This document shows, one piece after another, positions 1 through 5,142 of a DNA stretch of 5,142 nucleotides (its first letter is position 1; each line of letters starts with the position of its first letter). The notes under the pieces were generated by a model that worked only from the letters and a program-made list of their open reading frames with translations, made no database searches and was not told the DNA's origin. The position numbers and the translations under genes were made by a program. Source of the DNA: Chlamydiales bacterium (lineage in GTDB: Bacteria > Chlamydiota > Chlamydiia > Chlamydiales > FEN-1388); contig JAJFUY010000031.1 in the NCBI GenBank assembly GCA_021372185.1, forward strand, positions 1 to 5,142, given 5' to 3'.

Positions 1-29
1 GGTCACGGTGGGCTTCGATCAGTCACCCT

Positions 30-53
30 AAAGGGCTCTAATACAAGAGCTTT
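30..53 (-). terminator. Weak hairpin downstream of the F-box repeat gene
   Basis: On the minus strand, 24 bases past the stop codon of the F-box gene, GCTCT and AGAGC (35-39 and 46-50) pair around a six-base loop. The stem extends through AAA/TTT after a two-base bulge. Only three T residues follow, so this would be a poor intrinsic terminator. The rest of bases 1-76 shows no gene or other signal. Confidence 0.2.
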
Positions 54-76
54 ACACGTCCTCGAAAGTGCTGGAC

Positions 77-1354
77 TTACAGCATTTTGCTGAAGACGAA
101 GCGGCCAAAGTCGAGCGAGGCGCTGGCTACTTCTACAACAAGCGTGCTTACTGGTGTCCAGACAAAGGAGACCGCTGCTGGGATTACCTCAAAGAGGATT
201 GTGGAGGCAACGGCACTTATAACTTGAGCTGCTGGCTTGATAAGGGCCGAATATGTTATTTGCAAGCCCGTACCTACTAAGGTGCCAGCAGGTTTTAGCA
301 CGTTGTTATATACCACAACAGGTAACGTGACAAAGAGGGCTTTGGCAATAACCTGAACCACTTTTGCGACAGGGATGACGACTGGTTTTATGACGTTCTC
401 TATTACTTTTGATGGTACAGTAATTAAAAGAGCCTTGGCAATAATACCGATCACTCTTGCTGTTGGAGCTAAAATGTAATTATAGCTAAATTTAGCCGCA
501 GGAATGACCACATACTCTCCAATTTTTGTTGGAAGCGTAATAAATATGGCTTTGGCAACTGGTATGATGACTTTTACTAGTACTTTAAGAGCCGCTTTTG
601 CCAATGGTACCACTACATGATCGAGCAAAAATTCACCTGTAGCGACAAGTGCCTCTTTAGCCATTGTAAGAGCTGCTTTTACTAGGCGTGCGATTGCTTG
701 AGCAGCAGGCTTGAGAACCTCTTCTTGAACTACAAGATAGGCTCTTTTAATGGCGCTGCCAGCAGGTGTCAGCACTGTTTTGTTAACATAGCTTGGAAAT
801 GTTACAAAAACCGCTTTGGCTACTTTTTGAATGACTTTAGCTACCGGCTTTAACACATTTTGTACTACAGGATCAATTACAGTATTATACACAGCTTTTG
901 GAACCGTAGAAAATACAAACGTAAATACCTTTTCGGTCGTATCTGCAACTTTTCTTACAAAAGGAAGAATGTGCGTATCTTTATATTTTCTATAAATTTT
1001 TGGTGATCGCACAGCTAACAAAATAGGCACGCTGACTGGCGATGTGAGGGTAACAAAAACAACAATGGCAATTCTCTGACCCAAAGGACGGTCCATAAAC
1101 TTGTGCGCAGCGGCATCAACCTTACGACCAAAGGTGTATTTACTCTCTACATCAACGTTATAGAGCTCAACTGCTGCTTTATGCTGCTTACTAACCACGC
1201 GAAAGTTTTTAAAATCTGCTAAGGCTAAATTGTTCAAGATTTTCTTTACGACATCCTTTGGTAACGGCACGCTATCCATTGGTTGGAGAACTCCTGGGAC
1301 ACCAAATTCCACTCGACCATTTTTACCCATTACTGCTCTTGTAAGACTTGTCAT
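77..1354 (-). CDS. F-box-like protein with Ala/Val-rich repeats, putative host-directed effector
   Basis: This is a 425-residue protein. Residues 27-68 match the F-box pattern: a Leu-Pro-x-Asp start (LPKDVVKKILNNL), then an acidic DF turn and the R-V-V-S-K segment. In eukaryotes this motif binds Skp1 in SCF ubiquitin ligases, and several amoeba-associated bacteria export F-box proteins. A hydrophobic stretch at 95-115 could span or enter a membrane. Residues 141-403 hold about seven degenerate repeats with the theme AKAxFxTLPxxVxxxVxxPA. No N-terminal signal peptide is seen. The ATG at 1354 is chosen over the upstream in-frame TTG at 1426 because AAAGGA lies six bases before it. The TTG reading would add 24 residues encoded across the promoter region. 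The gene is divergent from glgX. The repeat pattern runs to the C-terminus, so the stop at 77 looks genuine. The F-box call is by eye; the specific function is unknown and secretion is inferred. Confidence 0.8.
   Translation of the reverse strand: MTSLTRAVMGKNGRVEFGVPGVLQPMDSVPLPKDVVKKILNNLALADFKNFRVVSKQHKAAVELYNVDVESKYTFGRKVDAAAHKFMDRPLGQRIAIVVFVTLTSPVSVPILLAVRSPKIYRKYKDTHILPFVRKVADTTEKVFTFVFSTVPKAVYNTVIDPVVQNVLKPVAKVIQKVAKAVFVTFPSYVNKTVLTPAGSAIKRAYLVVQEEVLKPAAQAIARLVKAALTMAKEALVATGEFLLDHVVVPLAKAALKVLVKVIIPVAKAIFITLPTKIGEYVVIPAAKFSYNYILAPTARVIGIIAKALLITVPSKVIENVIKPVVIPVAKVVQVIAKALFVTLPVVVYNNVLKPAGTLVGTGLQITYSALIKPAAQVISAVASTILFEVIPAAVSFVWTPVSTLVVEVASASLDFGRFVFSKML
146..934 (-). repeat. Seven degenerate protein-level repeats
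   Basis: Read as protein on the minus strand, units begin near residues 141, 179, 232, 267, 306, 337 and 383 of the F-box protein. Examples are AKAVFVTFPSYVNKTVLTPA, AKAIFITLPTKIGEYVVIPA, AKALLITVPSKVIENVIKP and AKALFVTLPVVVYNNVLKPA. Spacing varies from 31 to 53 residues. The first, third and last units are the most decayed. At DNA level identity is short (GCTTTGGCAA recurs at 339 and 549), so the repeats are old or selected at protein level. They are rich in Ala, Val, Ile and Lys with a regular Pro, which suggests helical hairpins or amphipathic, membrane-associating segments. Confidence 0.65.
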
Positions 1355-1360
1355 AAAGTA

Positions 1361-1366
1361 TCCTTT
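1361..1366 (-). promoter_or_regulatory. Ribosome binding site of the F-box gene
   Basis: The minus strand reads AAAGGA, six bases before the ATG at 1354. It fixes the start there and not at the TTG at 1426. Confidence 0.75.
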
Positions 1367-1372
1367 TGTTAA

Positions 1373-1401
1373 TTGGAAATAGTATACTATCTTTTCATAA
1401 T
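1373..1401 (+). promoter_or_regulatory. Sigma70-like promoter for glgX
   Basis: TTGGAA (1373-1378) and CATAAT (1396-1401) are separated by exactly 17 bases, matching the consensus at four and five of six positions. The predicted transcript start near 1408 leaves a leader of roughly 29 bases before the ATG at 1437. It makes the upstream ATG at 1410 an unlikely start. Confidence 0.55.
1381..1386 (-). promoter_or_regulatory. Probable -10 box of the F-box gene
   Basis: TATACT on the minus strand (five of six bases of TATAAT) would start transcription about 20 bases before the ATG at 1354. The -35 position at a 17-base spacing is TTATTT, a poor match. The box lies in the palindrome AGTATACT (1381-1388), inside the spacer of the opposing glgX promoter. 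Confidence 0.4.
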
Positions 1402-1424
1402 TGAAATAAATGATGTATTTGTTC

Positions 1425-1430
1425 AAGGTG
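1425..1430 (+). promoter_or_regulatory. Ribosome binding site of glgX
   Basis: AAGGTG followed by A contains AGGTGA, which is complementary to the 3' end of 16S rRNA. It ends six bases before the ATG at 1437 and so selects that start over the in-frame ATGs at 1410 and 1413. Confidence 0.65.
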
Positions 1431-1436
1431 AACTTT

Positions 1437-3428
1437 ATGAATACTTCTTACCACGGCACCCCCACTCCCCTCGGCGCAAGCTACCATCCAACAGGCTGGA
1501 ATTTTGCTATTTACTCACGTAATCCTATTAAAGAACTTGTATACGCCCCTCTCGATAGCCCCGACAACATAACAAAAATTTCTTTAGACCCGCTAAAAAA
1601 CAAGACGGGCTCTATCTGGCATATCTTTGTACCCACTAGTCAACGAGAGTTAGTATATGGCTATATAGTAGATAATTCTCTCTTATTAGACCCTTATGCC
1701 AAGCTGGTAGCTAGCGGCAACACCTGGGGCAATAATGCCTTTAGCGGCGATACATATAAAAACAAACCTCTCGGCGTTGCCTTTTGCAAAGAACCCTTTG
1801 ACTTGGGTGATGATGTAGCTCCAAACCACGAGTTACGAGATTTAGTGATTTATGAGATGCATCTTCGCGGCCTTACCATGGATGCTACAAGCAACTCAGC
1901 AAACCCAGGCACCTACCGCGCTGTAATCGAAAAAATACCCATTCTCAAAGCCCTTGGGATAAATGCCATTGAGTTACTCCCCATCTTTGAATTTGATGAG
2001 TCTGACTGCGTAAGCTTTAGTCCTAAAACCAAAAAACGGCTTTATAACTACTGGGGCTACCAGCCATTAAGCTTTTTTTGCCCTATGCAGCGCTATGCCA
2101 CAAGCCCTCATCCACTTGAGGCCTTAGCAGAATGCAAAGAGATGATCAAGGCATTACATAAGGCAAATATAGAAGTAATCTTAGATATTGTCTTTAACCA
2201 CACAGGTGAAGGTAATGAATGGGGCCGCACCATAAGCTGGAAGGGCTTTGCTGACGAGGATTATTACCTTAAAGAAGATGGTAAATACCTCAACTATTCA
2301 GGCTGTGGCAACACTCTTAACTGTAATCACCCGGTTGTGGCTGACATGATTATAGAGTCACTTCGCTACTGGGTAACCCAGATGCATGTTGACGGCTTTC
2401 GCTTTGATTTAGCCTCTATACTTATGCGTGGGCAAGATGGCAAGGTATTAGAAAGCTCACCCCTCTTAGACCGTATCACACAAGATGGCATCCTCTCTCA
2501 TACCAAGCTCATAGCGGAGCCTTGGGATGCTGCAGGCTTGCACCAAGTTGGTCACTTCTTTCAGACGTCGTGGAAGGGCCATGAACAGTGGATGGAGTGG
2601 AATGACGACTTTCGCACTGTTGTGCGCCAGTTTATTAAAGGCACACCTGGATATGCCGGTAAATTTGCTACCAAACTATGTGGCTCACAAGATCTTTACA
2701 ACAACCAAGGCAGCCCTCTTAACAGCATAAACTTTGTAAGCTGCCATGATGGCTTTACCTTAAGAGACCTTGTCTCCTACCAGCAAAAGTATAACGAAGT
2801 AAATGGTGAAGGCAATAACGACGGCGTCTACCAATACGACAGCTGGAACTGCGGGGTCGAAGGTGAAACTGATAACCCAGAAGTTCAACAGCTCAGATGC
2901 CGCCAGATGAAGAACTTTATAGTAGCGCTCCTCATCTCCTGCGGCGTACCGATGCTATTAATGGGTGATGAATATGGCCACTCCAAGCTTGGCAACAACA
3001 ACACCTGGTGCCAAGATAATGAGCTAAACTGGTTCCAGTGGGATAAATTTCAAAAAGAATCAACACTTGTCGCCTTTTGGCAGCACATGATTCAGTTTAG
3101 GCAAGAAAACAGCAGTATCCGCAAAGTTTCTTTTTATAATAGCAACGACATAACCTGGCACGGCCGTATGCCCAATCAGCCAGATTGGGGCTATGACTCT
3201 CACTTTTTAGCCTACAGCATACATGATGAATCAAGTGATATCTATGTAGCCTTCAACGCAAGCGTTAATCTAGAATTTGTGGTCCTTCCACCCCCACCGC
3301 AAAACAAAAAATGGCATTTTATTGCAAACACTGCCCTCTTACCCCCGCATGATGTAAGTGGCAGTGAGGTAACGGATCTATCTCATACCATGGCACCCTT
3401 TTCTTCTATTGTTCTTCAAGCGTTATAA
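1437..3428 (+). CDS. glgX: Glycogen debranching enzyme GlgX (isoamylase type, GH13)
   Basis: This 663-residue protein has the normal GlgX/isoamylase length. It should hydrolyse alpha-1,6 branch linkages in phosphorylase-trimmed glycogen, releasing short maltooligosaccharides. Residues about 6-95 resemble the N-terminal CBM48-type domain (GTPTPLGASYHPTGWNFAIYS). The (beta/alpha)8 domain carries all four GH13 regions: DIVFNH (250-255), DGFRFD (319-324, nucleophile D324), IAEPWD with acid/base E361, and CHD with transition-state D438. YNYWGY (203-208) and GDEYG (510-514), followed by a GNNNTWCQDNE segment, are typical of the GlgX/isoamylase group. A C-terminal beta domain ends near residue 663. 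The motifs resemble chlamydial GlgX and plant isoamylases more than proteobacterial GlgX, judged from memory and not by search. No other glycogen gene is adjacent. In Chlamydia trachomatis some glycogen enzymes are thought to be secreted into the inclusion; whether this one is cannot be seen here. Starch-active isoamylase is the main alternative name. Confidence 0.95.
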   Translation: MNTSYHGTPTPLGASYHPTGWNFAIYSRNPIKELVYAPLDSPDNITKISLDPLKNKTGSIWHIFVPTSQRELVYGYIVDNSLLLDPYAKLVASGNTWGNNAFSGDTYKNKPLGVAFCKEPFDLGDDVAPNHELRDLVIYEMHLRGLTMDATSNSANPGTYRAVIEKIPILKALGINAIELLPIFEFDESDCVSFSPKTKKRLYNYWGYQPLSFFCPMQRYATSPHPLEALAECKEMIKALHKANIEVILDIVFNHTGEGNEWGRTISWKGFADEDYYLKEDGKYLNYSGCGNTLNCNHPVVADMIIESLRYWVTQMHVDGFRFDLASILMRGQDGKVLESSPLLDRITQDGILSHTKLIAEPWDAAGLHQVGHFFQTSWKGHEQWMEWNDDFRTVVRQFIKGTPGYAGKFATKLCGSQDLYNNQGSPLNSINFVSCHDGFTLRDLVSYQQKYNEVNGEGNNDGVYQYDSWNCGVEGETDNPEVQQLRCRQMKNFIVALLISCGVPMLLMGDEYGHSKLGNNNTWCQDNELNWFQWDKFQKESTLVAFWQHMIQFRQENSSIRKVSFYNSNDITWHGRMPNQPDWGYDSHFLAYSIHDESSDIYVAFNASVNLEFVVLPPPPQNKKWHFIANTALLPPHDVSGSEVTDLSHTMAPFSSIVLQAL

Positions 3429-3446
3429 CACGTTAATAATGATACC

Positions 3447-3475
3447 TTTACATTTAATAATAATTTTGCTATTAT
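3447..3475 (+). promoter_or_regulatory. Sigma70-like promoter for the kinase-like gene
   Basis: TTTACA (3447-3452) and TATTAT (3470-3475) each match the consensus at five of six positions with exactly 17 bases between them. Predicted transcription starts near 3482, giving a leader of about 22 bases. That leader contains AAGAG (3493-3497), six bases before the ATG at 3504. The 75-base gap after glgX has no convincing terminator, so readthrough from glgX is also possible. Confidence 0.6.
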
Positions 3476-3503
3476 TCAAGCAATATTAATTAAAGAGATA
3501 ATT

Positions 3504-4829
3504 ATGATTCGTCCATTTGATTTCGCAGTTGAAAAATTATTTAATTGGTTTGAACAACCCGAAGAGCCTAAGGGTGCACAGACAGTCTCGCCAAAAAAAC
3601 GAGACAACCCCTCAAGCTCAAGTGCAGTATCGCCAATCAAAGCTAAACAACTTCGTAGAGCTCCCCCTTCACAACCGGTGGATATTCAAAAACCAAATAT
3701 ACCAACAAGAAGAAAACTTGCTTTACTTGATGAATCAAGCTCTTCTGTAGATTCTAGAAGGCTTGGCACACTAACCCTAGATCCTTTTGGCGCTCTCGTT
3801 GAAAAAATTGATAACTTATCCAAGCAATTTCATGGGTTTACAGCATCTGATATCACGAACATTGTGATTGAAATAGATTGCGCCTTATCTAATGAAAAAA
3901 GACGAGGATTGCAAATTATAACCACTACCAATGCACCTTGTGTCGTCACATTTAACCATGACGAAAAGACGGCCTACATCTTGGCAACAGACAAACATCC
4001 TGGTATGAAACCATTTAGCCGTTTGCTCGGGGTATCAAATGCCGTCAAGATAACATGGAAAAACACTACTGATTCAAAAAAGCAAGCCCATTCATTTGAA
4101 GTTGAAAAAGTTTCTCAACAAACAACATTATCTTCACTTTCTGCAGAAAATGTTAAAAAGTTTTCCCCTTTCGAGATGAGGCTTAAAAATTATATTGATT
4201 CACAACCAGATCTTCTATGCCTATTTCCAAAAGCCCATGACTTACTAGAATACCCACTTGCAGATGGACGTAAAGGCTCCTATATAACTACTTGGTATCC
4301 TCTATCGCTACAGGATGATTTTGCTCAAGATAAGCTCATTTATGGTGATTTACTAAGCAGCATGCTCAAATTGCTAAAAGACTTGGCAACCCTGCATTCT
4401 CATGACATTATACATGGAGACATTTGCCTACATAAGCTTATGGTAGACGATACTGGCCACCCAAAGCTTATCGGTTTTGAATATGCCTACAAAAAAGATG
4501 GGAATGGCCCATCGTGGGAAAAAGGCTATTACGGCAGCCAATTTGAGCTCACACCTGAACTAAAAGGCGCCGGTGATCTATTTCAAATAGACCTCACTAA
4601 AATGGACGTATACGCTCTTGGCAACGTGATGCAACAGCTTGTAGCCCAGATTGACATGCGTGAAGGTCTAAATCATCAACAAGAAAATCTCACACTAGAT
4701 CAACGTCGAATGTTAAAAGACAGATCTCTTCTCCAAACGCTCATTACCCGCATGCAACACCCAAATTTCCAACAAAGATTCTCCGCAATCGACGCCCACA
4801 ACTTCATCCTCAATCACACCTCAGCCTAG
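3504..4829 (+). CDS. Eukaryote-like protein kinase homologue, probable pseudokinase
   Basis: The protein has 441 residues. A short amphipathic N-terminus is followed by a basic, Ser/Pro-rich and probably disordered tract (about 20-85). The kinase fold is recognisable in the C-terminal half. IIHGD (302-306) stands for the HRD loop with D306, GFE (324-326) for DFG, TPE (350-352) for APE, DVYALG (368-373) for the helix-F Asp motif, and R425 for the subdomain XI arginine. The N-lobe is weaker: AVK with K182 could be the ATP-anchoring lysine, E224 its partner, and ITTWYP (261-266) the hinge. The DFG aspartate is Gly324 and the catalytic-loop asparagine position is Lys311, so normal metal binding is lost. 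The family supports a binding or allosteric role, or atypical catalysis; target and activity are unknown. The start is set by AAGAG six bases upstream. There are no membrane segments or signal peptide. A host-directed effector is plausible but inferred. Confidence 0.8.
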   Translation: MIRPFDFAVEKLFNWFEQPEEPKGAQTVSPKKRDNPSSSSAVSPIKAKQLRRAPPSQPVDIQKPNIPTRRKLALLDESSSSVDSRRLGTLTLDPFGALVEKIDNLSKQFHGFTASDITNIVIEIDCALSNEKRRGLQIITTTNAPCVVTFNHDEKTAYILATDKHPGMKPFSRLLGVSNAVKITWKNTTDSKKQAHSFEVEKVSQQTTLSSLSAENVKKFSPFEMRLKNYIDSQPDLLCLFPKAHDLLEYPLADGRKGSYITTWYPLSLQDDFAQDKLIYGDLLSSMLKLLKDLATLHSHDIIHGDICLHKLMVDDTGHPKLIGFEYAYKKDGNGPSWEKGYYGSQFELTPELKGAGDLFQIDLTKMDVYALGNVMQQLVAQIDMREGLNHQQENLTLDQRRMLKDRSLLQTLITRMQHPNFQQRFSAIDAHNFILNHTSA

Positions 4830-4844
4830 AAGTCTACACACATT

Positions 4845-4865
4845 ATCACTCTCGAAGAGAGTGGT
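4845..4865 (+). terminator. Hairpin after the kinase-like gene
   Basis: CACTCTC (4847-4853) pairs with GAGAGTG (4857-4863) around a GAA loop. The stem can extend by one G-T and one A-T pair. It begins 15 bases after the stop codon at 4829. The following T run is poor, so this may be an inefficient intrinsic terminator or an RNA-stabilising 3' end. Confidence 0.45.
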
Positions 4866-5142
4866 CTCGAGTTTGGACATTTGAATTACAATACCATAAC
4901 TACTAGCGAAGCTTCTGGAGTGCGGTAATTTTTTACCGCTCTTAATTTTCGACCACACACCGATTTAACAATAACTTCCACAACTTGCACGAACGTTCAA
5001 TACTTGGGCTTTCCCATTTGAGTTATAGTTTGGGGCTATTGTATGTTTTGGATGCTATCGAAGATATAGTGCGTGGTCGCAAAATTAAGAGCGGTAAAAA
5101 ATTACCGCACTCCAAAGCCTTCGGCAAATGTCCAAACTCGAG
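4866..5142. repeat. Long imperfect inverted repeat, MITE-like palindromic element
   Basis: The outer 18 bases are exact inverted copies: CTCGAGTTTGGACATTTG at 4866-4883 and its reverse complement at 5125-5142. An inner 34-base block (4916-4949) is repeated exactly, inverted, at 5081-5114. The match continues inward through CGACCAC(A/G)CAC (4950-4960 against 5069-5079, with one extra base, 5080, on the right). Between outer and inner blocks the left arm has 32 bases and the right arm 10; their inner parts are related (CGAAGCTTC against CGAAGGCTT), so the left arm appears to carry about 22 extra bases. About 108 bases separate the arms. No transposase gene is present. The structure fits a non-autonomous miniature element or a large dispersed palindrome. 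Target duplications cannot be judged because the right end is the window end. Confidence 0.8.
4918..4949 (+). terminator. Internal hairpin of the repeat arm, terminator-like
   Basis: GCGGTAA (4922-4928) and TTACCGC (4933-4939) form a perfect seven-base stem with a TTTT loop. Past one T-T mismatch, further pairs can form, and T-rich sequence (CTTAATTTT) follows. The same hairpin occurs inverted at 5091-5108. It could stop transcription arriving from the kinase-like gene, but its first role may be as part of the repeat element. Confidence 0.4.

Noticed and set aside
68..280. Cys/Tyr/Trp-rich 70-codon plus-strand frame starting with GTG
   Set aside because: It is antisense to the C-terminus of the F-box repeat protein. 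Ala (GCA) and Val (GTA) codons read backwards give TGC (Cys) and TAC (Tyr), and Pro CCA gives TGG (Trp), which explains the odd composition. The repeat pattern on the minus strand continues through this stretch.
2527..2730. 67-codon plus-strand frame inside glgX
   Set aside because: It lies in another frame within the conserved GH13 coding region and has no ribosome binding site or recognisable protein character.
3456..3476. AATAATA/TATTATT inverted repeat after glgX as a terminator
   Set aside because: The stem is entirely A-T with no following T run, and it overlaps the -10 box of the next gene, so it is better explained by AT-rich promoter sequence.
3517..3750. 77-codon plus-strand frame overlapping the start of the kinase-like gene
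   Set aside because: It is a shadow of the low-complexity N-terminal tract in another frame, with no Shine-Dalgarno site; the 3504 frame continues into a recognisable kinase fold.
4919..4949. Resemblance of AGTGCGGT plus downstream A/T tracts to the Pasteurellaceae DNA uptake sequence (AAGTGCGGT)
   Set aside because: The core lacks the first A, the motif is part of an exact hairpin and larger inverted repeat, and nothing else in the window suggests a Pasteurellaceae host. Chance similarity is more likely; a genome-wide count of the 9-base core would settle it.
4978..5010. GAACGTTC palindrome and TGGG/CCCA mini-hairpin in the centre of the repeat element
   Set aside because: These are short structures expected by chance in a 100-base stretch, with no spacing or sequence tying them to a known site.

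Overview
The window looks like a piece of chromosome from an intracellular, protist-associated bacterium. The best guess is an environmental (amoeba-infecting) member of the Chlamydiota. Three things suggest this. The debranching enzyme has the chlamydial/plant-isoamylase style of sequence. It sits beside a protein with a eukaryote-like F-box. A divergent eukaryote-like protein kinase homologue follows. Base composition is moderately AT-rich, with bacterial Shine-Dalgarno sites and sigma70-like promoters. The phylum assignment is inference; Dependentiae, Legionella-like or Amoebophilus-like hosts share the F-box and kinase habit.

Layout. Bases 1-76 hold only a weak hairpin. Bases 77-1354 (minus strand) encode a 425-residue protein with an N-terminal F-box-like motif followed by about seven degenerate Ala/Val/Lys-rich repeats. 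A short divergent control region (1355-1436) carries overlapping promoters and two clear ribosome binding sites, which place the true starts at 1354 (minus) and 1437 (plus). Bases 1437-3428 encode a full-length GlgX-type glycogen debranching enzyme with all GH13 catalytic residues. After a 75-base gap with a good promoter (TTTACA, 17 bases, TATTAT), bases 3504-4829 encode a 441-residue kinase-fold protein that keeps the HxD aspartate but has lost the DFG aspartate and the catalytic-loop asparagine. It is probably a pseudokinase or an atypical kinase. A terminator-like hairpin follows. The last 277 bases (4866-5142) form a long imperfect inverted repeat, a MITE-like or palindromic repeat element, whose right end coincides exactly with the end of the window.

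How the parts fit. GlgX is the only metabolic gene; it would trim limit-dextrin branches during glycogen breakdown. No other glycogen gene is adjacent. The F-box protein and the pseudokinase both look designed to act on host processes (ubiquitin ligase recruitment and phospho-signalling). The locus is therefore best read as a small accessory region of candidate host-interaction genes around a lone glgX, bounded by a mobile-like palindromic element. The genes do not form one operon: the F-box gene is divergent and the kinase-like gene has its own promoter.
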